The notes beneath the pieces were generated by a model that was not told the DNA's origin, ran no database searches, and saw only the letters and a program-made list of their open reading frames with translations. From Campylobacterales bacterium (GTDB lineage: Bacteria; Campylobacterota; Campylobacteria; Campylobacterales; Hydrogenimonadaceae), in the NCBI GenBank assembly GCA_026986055.1, contig JALSPH010000270.1, positions 1-6,290 on the forward strand: a DNA stretch of 6,290 nucleotides, written 5' to 3'. The position numbers and the translations under genes are program-made. Of the stretch, positions 1 through 6,197 are shown piece by piece. Within the stretch, counting starts at the first letter, position 1. Every line of letters begins with the position of its first letter.

Positions 1-30
1 ATTGCCGGCAGTTTGAAGAAAGGGGAATAG
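1..30 (+). CDS. 3' end of an upstream gene (partial, product unknown)
   Basis: Frame 1 reads through the first nine codons (I-A-G-S-L-K-K-G-E) and stops at TAG at 28-30. The stop directly abuts the ATG of the cytochrome gene at 31. The same bases carry that gene's ribosome binding site (AAAGGGGAA at about 19-27). Such a stop-start junction is typical of translationally coupled genes in compact bacterial operons. Nine residues are too few to assign a family. The call rests on the open frame and the tight junction, and chance openness over 30 bases cannot be excluded. Confidence 0.45.
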   Translation: MAGSLKKGE

Positions 31-378
31 ATGATAAAAAAAGCAGCGATCGTTTCCATTCTGGCACTATTGGGATATGCCCAGGAGATGGATCTTACAA
101 AAAGAGGTGAACAGATATTCAAAAGATACAATTGCAATATCTGCCATGCTCCCAAAGATGATGCCGCAAGCGTCGGCCCCTCTTTGGAAACCATATCTAT
201 ACACTATCTCGGTAACGAGAGAAAGCTGATAGACTTTCTAAAAGGAGACTCACCGCCCATAATCGAACCTCAGCGCTTCGGCATAATGAAACCGCAACTA
301 TACAAAACGAAACATATGTTCGAAGAAGATTACAGGGCACTCGCTTACTACCTGACCAGTGTAAATAAGAATCAATAA
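31..378 (+). CDS. Small exported monoheme cytochrome c (class I type)
   Basis: This encodes a 115-residue periplasmic electron carrier. Residues 1-17 form a short signal peptide: two lysines, a hydrophobic core, and a likely cleavage after Ala17 in G-Y-A. One heme-binding motif, C35-N-I-C38-H39, lies close to the mature N-terminus, as is usual in class I cytochromes c. V48-G-P-S follows as the usual post-heme loop. M86 in G-I-M-K-P is the best sixth-ligand candidate, and a C-terminal helix (about 97-111, aromatic-rich) closes the fold. The ATG is preceded by a strong AAAGGGGAA site and sits against the stop of the upstream frame, so it probably belongs to that operon. A new promoter starts beyond it at 432, so it may be only loosely tied to the multiheme genes. 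Its redox partner cannot be read from the sequence. Export and heme attachment are well supported; the specific role is unknown. Confidence 0.88.
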   Translation: MIKKAAIVSILALLGYAQEMDLTKRGEQIFKRYNCNICHAPKDDAASVGPSLETISIHYLGNERKLIDFLKGDSPPIIEPQRFGIMKPQLYKTKHMFEEDYRALAYYLTSVNKNQ

Positions 379-431
379 TGAGTGTTTCCTTAAAAAGTCC
401 GAGAAGATGGCTGCCGTAAGCTTATCTTTTA

Positions 432-460
432 TTGACATGCTCAAATATTTATATTATCAT
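432..460 (+). promoter_or_regulatory. Sigma70-type promoter of the multiheme cytochrome genes
   Basis: A perfect -35 hexamer TTGACA (432-437) is separated by 17 bp from a -10 hexamer TATCAT (455-460). An overlapping TATTAT lies at 452-457. The spacer is AT-rich, as is usual for Campylobacterota, where a good -35 is uncommon. Transcription would start near 467, leaving an untranslated leader of about 78 bases before the ATG at 545. The position just after the small cytochrome gene supports separate transcription of the 12-heme and 8-heme genes. Confidence 0.7.
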
Positions 461-471
461 TCCGGTTTCAA

Positions 472-494
472 GATATATAATTTTTTTATATATC
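472..494. repeat. AT-rich inverted repeat in the cytochrome mRNA leader
   Basis: Two perfect 9-bp arms, GATATATAA (472-480) and TTATATATC (486-494), flank a five-T centre. The dyad falls a few bases after the predicted transcription start, where it could be a regulator site or a weak RNA hairpin. Its composition is almost pure A/T, so pairing is weak and chance occurrence in an AT-rich leader is possible. No run of T follows the second arm that would make it a terminator. Confidence 0.4.
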
Positions 495-544
495 ATAATC
501 GTAAATCGATGATATCTACAACTATTCATGATAAGGGGGTTTAG

Positions 545-1924
545 ATGATAGTTTCCGTTAGGAAAATAGTGTTTGTCTCTTCGGTTTTGGCCTTGATGGC
601 ACTGACCGGATGTACCACTCCGTCAAAGGAGAAGGCTCCGCAGGATACCGAAGCGGTCAAAACAGAAAAGGTAAAAGCTGCAGAAGAGAAGCCTGCTGAA
701 GTTACTGCAGAGACACAAACCAAGGCAGAAACTCCGGCCGCTGTCGAAGCTCCGGCACCGGTAGAAGCTCCGGCAGTAGCTGAAGTTCCAAAACCGAAAG
801 CGGGGGCAGAAGAGCCTTTTTTCGAGCCTAACCTGCTTTCTGAAAAAGAGGTAGTACACCCTCCCTTTGAGTGGGGCGACTGTACCGTCTGTCACAAAGA
901 CAAAAATCCCGACAAGAGCAAAAACTACGATCTTATAATGGATACTCCCGATCTTTGCTACCAGTGCCACGACAAAGATCTGAAAGAGGGAAAAAAGTTC
1001 ATACACGGACCTGTCGCTGCAGGTGCATGTACTGCATGCCACAACCCGCACAAGTCTCCCAACAAGCGGCTCCTTGTCGCATCGAACATCAACGAACTCT
1101 GTACATCTTGTCATACTGCAAAAGGCGAATTTTTGCATAAAACGGACAATATCCACCCACCAGTTAAAGATCAGTGTATAAACTGTCACGACCCTCATAC
1201 TGAGGATTACAAGTATCAGCTCAAAGCGGACGGGAAAAAAGATCTCTGCCTCATGTGCCATGCCGACAAGAAAGAGTGGATAGAGAAAGCCAAAAACAAA
1301 CACGGTGCCATCAACAGACCAAACGGATGCCAGGAGTGTCACGACCCTCACGGAACGGGACAGCCAAGAATGTTGAAAGCGGACTCTATCATGAACATGT
1401 GTCTGACATGCCACAATGAGCCACTCAAACGAGATGAAGATGGCGTCACTTTGATCAACATGGCCAAACACCTTGAAGAGAATCCAGACTGGCACGGACC
1501 TATTCAGTGGGGAGACTGCGCGATGTGCCACAACCCGCACGGAAGCCCGAACTTCAGAATGCTGAAAAAACCGTTCCCATCGACATTCTATGCAAGTTTC
1601 GACGTAAACAACTATATCTGCTTCGAGTGCCACGAATCCAAAAAAGTTACCGAAGAGAGAACTACCGAATATACCAACTTTAGAAACGGTACGAAAAACC
1701 TTCACTATGTCCACGTCGACAAGAAGAAGGGTCGAACATGCCGTGCCTGCCACGATTTCCACGGCACCAAAGACTACCCTCACCACCTGAGGAAAAAGAC
1801 CAAATTCGGAAAGATCAACTTCCCGATCAGATACATAGAGACTCCGACAGGCGGTTCATGTGCGCCGGCATGTCATGCAAGACGATACTACGATAGGGAA
1901 AAACCGATTGTCAACACCAAGTAA
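545..1924 (+). CDS. Dodecaheme c-type cytochrome lipoprotein, doubled-CXXCH type
   Basis: This is a 459-residue exported multiheme cytochrome, probably an electron conduit on a membrane surface. A signal sequence ends in the lipobox L20-T-G-C23; Thr follows the Cys, with no Asp-type inner-membrane retention signal by the E. coli rule. Residues 24-95 are an Ala/Pro/Glu/Lys-rich tether with six-residue repeats. Eleven CXXCH motifs start at residues 113, 138, 162, 186, 211, 235, 262, 286, 325, 359 and 399. A twelfth heme site is C439-A-P-A-C443-H444, a CX3CH variant. Several pairs follow the doubled-CXXCH pattern, with C-H-N/D-P-H-x-S/G and then L-C-x-x-C-H about 20 residues on. The start has an AAGGGGG site at 533-539 and its own promoter at 432. 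The next gene, an octaheme cytochrome, begins 9 bp downstream. Heme count and lipidation are seen directly; outer-membrane location and electron export are inferred. No catalytic site is recognised, so a reductase role is not excluded. Confidence 0.93.
   Translation: MIVSVRKIVFVSSVLALMALTGCTTPSKEKAPQDTEAVKTEKVKAAEEKPAEVTAETQTKAETPAAVEAPAPVEAPAVAEVPKPKAGAEEPFFEPNLLSEKEVVHPPFEWGDCTVCHKDKNPDKSKNYDLIMDTPDLCYQCHDKDLKEGKKFIHGPVAAGACTACHNPHKSPNKRLLVASNINELCTSCHTAKGEFLHKTDNIHPPVKDQCINCHDPHTEDYKYQLKADGKKDLCLMCHADKKEWIEKAKNKHGAINRPNGCQECHDPHGTGQPRMLKADSIMNMCLTCHNEPLKRDEDGVTLINMAKHLEENPDWHGPIQWGDCAMCHNPHGSPNFRMLKKPFPSTFYASFDVNNYICFECHESKKVTEERTTEYTNFRNGTKNLHYVHVDKKKGRTCRACHDFHGTKDYPHHLRKKTKFGKINFPIRYIETPTGGSCAPACHARRYYDREKPIVNTK
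725..796 (+). repeat. Four 18-bp tandem units encoding the lipoprotein tether
   Basis: Four in-frame 18-bp units (725-742, 743-760, 761-778, 779-796) encode A-E-T-P-A-A, V-E-A-P-A-P, V-E-A-P-A-V and A-E-V-P-K-P, residues 61-84 of the dodecaheme lipoprotein. The second and third units are nearly identical in DNA (GAAGCTCCGGCA core) and the outer two are diverged. The section extends the flexible linker between the lipid anchor and the first heme. Such repeats can change copy number between strains and so alter tether length. Confidence 0.75.
1859..1876 (+). other. Non-canonical CX3CH heme-attachment motif
   Basis: The codons read Cys-Ala-Pro-Ala-Cys-His, giving three residues between the cysteines instead of two. 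It lies at residues 439-444, close to the C-terminus of the dodecaheme lipoprotein and after a G-G-S turn. The reading frame is intact on both sides, so an indel is unlikely. Heme motifs with wider spacing are known (CX4CH in cytochromes c3, CX15CH in Wolinella MccA), so covalent heme binding is plausible but not proven from sequence. Confidence 0.7.
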
Positions 1925-1933
1925 GGAGTTAAA

Positions 1934-3004
1934 ATGAGAGGGAAAGGAGCATGTTTCCTTCTCCTCTCCGGTTGGCTAACGCTTGCCGGAGCAAGTGCGA
2001 ATGAAAAACTGATAGAGATAGAGTCTCCGAAAAACCAGGCAATATATGACGATGCCTTTGCTTCACTGGTCGTAAAGACTCCCCCAGGTAAGATAAAAAG
2101 GCTTGAGATTGAGACGGGAGAGGGAAAACTCTATATTTACAAATCGAGTCCAAAGACAGGTTACTACTGCAAAAGCGTAAAGCTGAAACTGGGTGATAAC
2201 AACATAACAGTCACCGCATACGGCGAAAACAACGAAACCGAAAAAAAGAGTGTCGAGATCTTCTACCGCTCCGAAGTATACGAAGGAGACGATGAACCCC
2301 CCTACAAGTTCAAAAAGTACTTTTTCCATAACGATAAAAACGAAAAGCTCTGCGCAAAGTGCCACGATATGAGTCCCGATTTTAAAAAAGCGCCGACAAA
2401 GACCATAAAAGCCGGTGGGTCGTTAACTGCTGATGTAGAGGTACTTGAAAACCCCCAGGATTCACACTGCTACTCGTGTCACGAAGTGCTTACATCGAGA
2501 AAAAACGGCCATGCACCTTCTGTGAACTTCATGTGTACGGTTTGCCATACCGGAAAAGCGGGAGAGAACAACCTTCTTGATGAAGGAAAAAGCAAATATC
2601 TTCAACCTGACCCAATAGCACAGAACTGTTTCAAGTGTCACAATAGAGTAGAAGATATCATGAAGCACAACAGATCCGACCACGGTCCTACCAAGAGCGG
2701 AAGATGCAACAAATGCCACAATCCACACTCCTCTCCAAATCCATTTTTCCTAAGAAAGCCTATTTGGGAGCTATGCACAACTTGTCATGCCGAAAAGGCT
2801 TCCGGAAAGCATGTCATCAACGCTTTCGTATTCTCAAGAAACAAAGAGGGACACCCTACCAGAGGCCGTCCCGACCCTTCACGCCCCGGACGTGAACTGG
2901 TCTGTTCGAGCTGCCACAACCCACACGGCTCCAAAGGTCCTTTCCTGCTTAGAACTACAGGCTCGACTCCTTTTAAAGTTTGCAAAAGGTGCCATAAAAA
3001 GTAG
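1934..3004 (+). CDS. Exported octaheme cytochrome c with N-terminal Ig-like domain
   Basis: This is a 356-residue periplasmic or envelope cytochrome. A signal peptide spans residues 1-22 with likely cleavage at A-S-A before N23; there is no lipobox. Residues 25-112 look like a beta-sandwich of bacterial Ig or cadherin type: alternating hydrophobic strands, a V-K-L-K-L-G-D-N-N-I-T-V-T-A stretch near 82-95, and a closing V-E-I-F-Y strand. Eight CXXCH motifs start at residues 140, 179, 201, 232, 258, 281, 324 and 350. The last four include two doubled-CXXCH pairs (C-H-N-P-H-S-S and C-H-N-P-H-G-S, each with a following motif), and the protein ends three residues after the eighth heme motif begins its CH. 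TAAGGAG at 1922-1928 overlaps the stop of the dodecaheme gene and provides the ribosome binding site, so the two are surely co-transcribed and probably work together. The Ig domain may dock to a partner protein (inference). Cys79 in that domain is a lone non-heme cysteine. Confidence 0.92.
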   Translation: MRGKGACFLLLSGWLTLAGASANEKLIEIESPKNQAIYDDAFASLVVKTPPGKIKRLEIETGEGKLYIYKSSPKTGYYCKSVKLKLGDNNITVTAYGENNETEKKSVEIFYRSEVYEGDDEPPYKFKKYFFHNDKNEKLCAKCHDMSPDFKKAPTKTIKAGGSLTADVEVLENPQDSHCYSCHEVLTSRKNGHAPSVNFMCTVCHTGKAGENNLLDEGKSKYLQPDPIAQNCFKCHNRVEDIMKHNRSDHGPTKSGRCNKCHNPHSSPNPFFLRKPIWELCTTCHAEKASGKHVINAFVFSRNKEGHPTRGRPDPSRPGRELVCSSCHNPHGSKGPFLLRTTGSTPFKVCKRCHKK

Positions 3005-3026
3005 TCTCTTGTTAATCTCTTCAAGT

Positions 3027-3058
3027 AAGTTCACTTCACCTCGTAGTGAAGTGAACTT
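3027..3058. other. Perfect 13-bp hairpin after the cytochrome genes
   Basis: The arms AAGTTCACTTCAC (3027-3039) and GTGAAGTGAACTT (3046-3058) are perfectly complementary around a six-base loop, 23 bases after the octaheme stop codon. The position suits a transcription terminator or a 3'-end stabilising structure. No T-run follows on either strand, so it is not a textbook intrinsic terminator. Each arm also contains the tandem pentamer TTCAC-TTCAC or its complement, so a protein-binding site is an alternative. Confidence 0.6.
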
Positions 3059-3191
3059 CAGTCGGAAGATCTATCACCCGATTGGAAAAGTCTGAAAAGA
3101 TACAATATTTAAACTATTAGATGGCGAATTAAACAAAATTTCTAACATGACGTTATATAGATGTAAACGGACCATTTCATGGAAGCTTTAT

Positions 3192-3212
3192 TTATACAAT
3201 TCGTTGTATAAT
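3192..3212 (+). promoter_or_regulatory. Promoter -10 box with overlapping dyad, before the sensor operon
   Basis: A perfect TATAAT at 3207-3212 lies 45 bases before the ATG at 3258, with a predicted start near 3219. No good -35 is visible at 16-18 bp, which is common in Campylobacterota promoters. The box is embedded in an inverted repeat: TTATACAA (3192-3199) and TTGTATAA (3204-3211) around TTCG. A repressor or the operon's own regulator binding this dyad would block the -10 region. The alternative is an RNA hairpin with a TTCG loop. Confidence 0.5.
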
Positions 3213-3257
3213 AAATCCGATTTTTCAAAACGATCAAAAAAGTAGAACAGACAATTT

Positions 3258-4367
3258 ATGAAAAAGATATTTGCAGCAGTTACCATAGCCGTCGTTGTCG
3301 CACTCTTTCTTCTTGTTTTGAACCTTGGAGAAAAGAGAGAGATAAACAAAAGAAACATCGCATACGACAATATAAACAAGTTTCTTCTACATACGCTTAA
3401 TTCTGAAAAGATGCAGTCTCTATCCCTGGCGCTTGCAATGAGCAAAAACAGAGCTCTGGCAGATGCGATCTTGCAAAAGGACCGGACAAAGGGGTATAAA
3501 ATCGTACACGACACTACGGAATCTTTTATAAAACATCTAAATAGAAAATATATCTATACCCAGATATTCGGGAAAGGCCTTACGGTCTTTGCGCAGAGCT
3601 GGAACCCCGTAGTGTACGGAACACCCAATTTGACGAGCAGAAAAGATCTTCTTGAGATCATCAAAAGAAGAAATCCGAAAGCGACCGTAGCAACAACTCT
3701 GCCCGCAGGTATAAAGGCCTCCGCTCCGATTACATACGATGGGCATATCATAGGAATTTTGGAAGTGACAACCCTCTTTGACAGGGTCGTGTCAAGATTG
3801 AGAGAGTATAGAATAGAGCTTATTCCACTCATAAAAGCAGACCTTATCTCTCCACTCGATCCCGTTAGTCGCAACCCGGTAGTGCGAGGATACAGAGTCG
3901 CTGCTACAAACTACAGCTCTCATCTGGCACAGGCGCTCTCATCTTTGAACGACAGAGACTTCAAAGAGCTGATACATACAGACTATCTTGACAAAAAAGA
4001 GCTCTTCTTCGCCTCATACCCCATTAAAAACGAGTATGGAAATATGTTCGGCTACTACATAGCCATAGTCTCTACCCAAAACTTCGAAAACTTTTCAGGC
4101 AAACAGCAACCGCTCATAAAGAGTATCTTCACTATGGAGAGCACCAAGGATGACATCTACCACTACGTAAACGCCAAAAACAGAAATATCTATGAAGAGA
4201 TGAGCCCGGAGCAGATTGTAAGAATGAGCGGAAGTATCGAAGAGAAAGATCGCATCCTCTTTGACGAAGCTGCTAAAAAGAAGCTTCGTCAACTCTCGAA
4301 AGAGGAGTTGATAGACCTTATCGTTCACGACTTTCACAAACAGAGAAAGAGAGGGGTTATAAAATGA
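3258..4367 (+). CDS. Membrane-anchored periplasmic sensor protein, double-Cache-like
   Basis: This is a 369-residue protein with one N-terminal membrane segment (about residues 5-22) and no other convincing one, so the rest is probably periplasmic. A long helix (about 28-95) is followed by a mixed alpha/beta region to about 275. Its F-A-Q-S-W-N-P, P-I-T-Y-D-G-H-I-I-G-I-L-E-V and Y-P-I-K-N-E-Y-G-N-M-F-G-Y-Y strands resemble the double-Cache sensory domains (dCache_3 type) of kinases and chemoreceptors. No HAMP, kinase, methyl-accepting or cyclase domain follows. Instead there is a charged, helical C-terminal tail (280-369) ending K-Q-R-K-R-G-V-I-K. The stop overlaps the response regulator start as ATGA, so it is coupled to the two-component genes and probably acts as ligand-sensing partner of the kinase (inference). 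The ribosome binding site before ATG 3258 is weak. The ligand cannot be read; small organic acids and amino acids are typical for Cache domains. Confidence 0.8.
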   Translation: MKKIFAAVTIAVVVALFLLVLNLGEKREINKRNIAYDNINKFLLHTLNSEKMQSLSLALAMSKNRALADAILQKDRTKGYKIVHDTTESFIKHLNRKYIYTQIFGKGLTVFAQSWNPVVYGTPNLTSRKDLLEIIKRRNPKATVATTLPAGIKASAPITYDGHIIGILEVTTLFDRVVSRLREYRIELIPLIKADLISPLDPVSRNPVVRGYRVAATNYSSHLAQALSSLNDRDFKELIHTDYLDKKELFFASYPIKNEYGNMFGYYIAIVSTQNFENFSGKQQPLIKSIFTMESTKDDIYHYVNAKNRNIYEEMSPEQIVRMSGSIEEKDRILFDEAAKKKLRQLSKEELIDLIVHDFHKQRKRGVIK

Positions 4368-5020
4368 AAATTCTCCTTTTGGAAGATGAGTACACTTTAA
4401 GAAAATCGATAAAAGAGCTGCTTGAAGAGAATGGCTACATCGTCGATGACTTTTCCGACGGGAAGGCGGTGCTCGACGCTACTTTTTCAGGAACCTACGA
4501 TCTGATGCTGCTGGATGTAAACGTTCCGGGAGTGGATGGCTTCGAACTCCTTGAACAGCTTCGTAAAAGCGGAGTGAAAACTCCAACCATATTCATAACC
4601 TCGCTTACAGAAATCGACAGTATGGAGCGTGGTTACGACCTTGGGTGCTGCGACTACATAAAAAAACCTTTCGATATGAAGGAGTTGAAGCTTAGAGTAG
4701 CCACCGCTCTCAAACTCGCTTCACTGCGCTCAAACGAAGAGGTGATAAAACTGCCTGGCGGGTACGAGTACCACACCAACTCCTTCACTCTTACAAAAGA
4801 GAAAGATGAAGTGAACCTCTCAAAAACGGAAAAGATGATTTTGGACCTTTTTATAAAGTACAAAAACCAGGTAGTGACGCCTGAGATGATAACCGAATAT
4901 GTCTGGGAAGATTACGTAGACCCTGCCAACGTAAGAGTTCAAATAAACAATCTCAGAAAAAAGCTCAACAAAGATCTCATCAAAAACATAAGAGGCGTGG
5001 GGTACAAACTTGAAGCTTGA
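4364..5020 (+). CDS. OmpR-family DNA-binding response regulator
   Basis: This is a 218-residue transcription regulator. The receiver domain (1-118) has the acidic pair E7-D8, phospho-acceptor D51 in L-L-D-V-N-V-P-G, T79 in F-I-T-S, switch aromatic Y98, and K101 in K-K-P-F. After a short linker comes a winged-helix effector domain (about 127-218), with L-S-K-T-E as the start of its first helix, recognition helix region V190-R-V-Q-I-N-N-L-R-K-K, and the wing I-R-G-V-G-Y-K-L. This is the normal length and layout of the OmpR/PhoB class, which binds tandem direct repeats as dimers. GAGGGG at 4351-4356 lies 7 bp before the ATG, inside the end of the sensor gene. The kinase gene overlaps its end by 11 bp, so D51 is expected to be phosphorylated by that kinase. 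The targets are unknown; the paired TTTTACAC boxes near 6200 are a local candidate. Confidence 0.95.
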   Translation: MKILLLEDEYTLRKSIKELLEENGYIVDDFSDGKAVLDATFSGTYDLMLLDVNVPGVDGFELLEQLRKSGVKTPTIFITSLTEIDSMERGYDLGCCDYIKKPFDMKELKLRVATALKLASLRSNEEVIKLPGGYEYHTNSFTLTKEKDEVNLSKTEKMILDLFIKYKNQVVTPEMITEYVWEDYVDPANVRVQINNLRKKLNKDLIKNIRGVGYKLEA

Positions 5021-6188
5021 TATAAACGAATACAAGTTTTCTCTCAGATACTCCATCATCTACACTCTGATAGTTATGGTTATCTTGCTCGTACCATTCG
5101 CCATATACGACAACTACACCTACAACCTCGAAGAGGTAAAGACCGAAATGGCCCTGAAAAAGAAGAGTATCCAGATAATAAACGAGATGGAGAAATTCGA
5201 CGGCAGGTACCAAAGCACTTTCACCTTCCCAAGATTCAAAACATACCAGGCAGGTCTATACGATAAAAACGGCAACCCGATATTTACCCTCATAAAAGAG
5301 CCTATTTCAACACTGCAGCTAAAACAGGGCTATCACAAGCTTGGTAGTTACAGATTTTACGTGACAGAGTTTCCGGATGAAAACTATTTCGGCGCAAGAT
5401 ACCTTGTGGTAGGTACGAAGTTCAACATATACACGATCCTTTTCAATATTCTCATCATCTTTCTCTCGATACTCGCCGTGACCTTTCTCTTCTCCTTTTT
5501 GATACTCAAAAACTTCTCCAAGCCCTTCAAGGAGATAAACAAAGCGCTCGATGACTTCATAAAAGACTCTATGCACGAAATCAACACCCCGCTTTCCATA
5601 ATCAACATAAATATCGATATGTTCACCGAGAAGTTCGGAAAAAACCGCCACCTCTCACGCATAAAGTCGGCCGCTAAAATTCTCTCATCTTTGTACGACG
5701 ATATGAACTATCTTATCAAAGAGCAGACTATAAACAAAACCGAAAAGAAACGGATAAACTTCAGCAAGTTTTTGAAAAAATCGGCCGACTACTTCAAAGA
5801 TATAGCCGAACTCAAAGATATAAAACTGCATCTCGATATCGAAGATGATATCTACATAGACTTCGTTCCGACAAAACTGCAAAAGATCGTAGACAACAAC
5901 CTCTCCAACGCCATAAAATACTCTTACGAAGGCAAAGATGTCATACTCTCACTCAAGCGTGAAGGCGACAAGGTGATTTTGGGCTTCAAAGATTTTGGAA
6001 TAGGCATAAAAGATACTCAAAAAATATTCTCCCGCTACTACAGAGAAGATAGCACGAAGGGAGGTTTCGGTATAGGGCTGAACATAGTCGGAAAGATCGT
6101 CAACGAAGAGAATATAGAGGTAAAAATAGTCTCGGAACCGGAAAAAGGGAGCTATTTCGAGTATACCTTCTCATGCAAAGATAAATAG
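5010..6188 (+). CDS. Sensor histidine kinase without HAMP domain
   Basis: This is a 392-residue inner-membrane kinase. Membrane segments at about 14-32 and 139-167 flank a small periplasmic domain of about 105 residues. Only about 22 residues separate the second segment from the phospho-acceptor H189 in D-S-M-H-E-I-N-T-P-L, too few for a HAMP domain. The dimerisation helices run to about 245. The ATPase domain shows the N box (D295-N-N-L-S-N300-A), F-S-R-Y-Y-R near 340, G1 D328-F-G-I-G, and G2 G352-F-G-I-G-L. All catalytic motifs are intact. The start is TTG at 5010: an in-frame TAA at 4989-4991 closes the frame upstream, and later ATGs would cut the first membrane segment. The start overlaps the regulator gene by 11 bp, with AGAGGCGTGGGG just upstream. 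It should phosphorylate the overlapping regulator; input may come from its own periplasmic domain, the adjacent Cache protein, or both. Confidence 0.93.
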   Translation: MKLDINEYKFSLRYSIIYTLIVMVILLVPFAIYDNYTYNLEEVKTEMALKKKSIQIINEMEKFDGRYQSTFTFPRFKTYQAGLYDKNGNPIFTLIKEPISTLQLKQGYHKLGSYRFYVTEFPDENYFGARYLVVGTKFNIYTILFNILIIFLSILAVTFLFSFLILKNFSKPFKEINKALDDFIKDSMHEINTPLSIININIDMFTEKFGKNRHLSRIKSAAKILSSLYDDMNYLIKEQTINKTEKKRINFSKFLKKSADYFKDIAELKDIKLHLDIEDDIYIDFVPTKLQKIVDNNLSNAIKYSYEGKDVILSLKREGDKVILGFKDFGIGIKDTQKIFSRYYREDSTKGGFGIGLNIVGKIVNEENIEVKIVSEPEKGSYFEYTFSCKDK

Positions 6189-6197
6189 TTTCCGTTG

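Noticed and set aside
404..433. Imperfect stem (AAGAT with ATCTT, inner GCT with AGC) followed by TTATT after the small cytochrome gene, as a terminator
   Set aside because: The pairing is interrupted by an internal loop, the T-run is broken, and the element runs into the -35 box. Too weak to call.
528..548. Six-codon upstream frame beginning ATG 528 and overlapping the dodecaheme start as ATGA
   Set aside because: No ribosome binding site precedes it, and the AAGGGGG within it serves the main ATG at 545. Probably chance.
623..1786. Long minus-strand open frame opposite the dodecaheme gene
   Set aside because: It is the shadow of a repetitive Cys/His-rich gene, has no export or domain signature of its own, and the + strand protein has 12 clear heme motifs.
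2787..3095. Plus-strand open frame across the end of the octaheme gene
   Set aside because: It overlaps the heme-encoding frame, lacks a ribosome binding site, and shows no recognisable domain.
3101..3106. TACAAT as a further -10 box in the intergenic region
   Set aside because: There is no -35 at a workable distance (TTGGAA is only 13 bp away), and the TATAAT nearer the gene is a better candidate.
3188..3514. Minus-strand open frame opposite the start of the Cache gene
   Set aside because: It begins inside the sensor gene, has no ribosome binding site, and its hydrophobic stretch mirrors the membrane-segment codons of the real gene.
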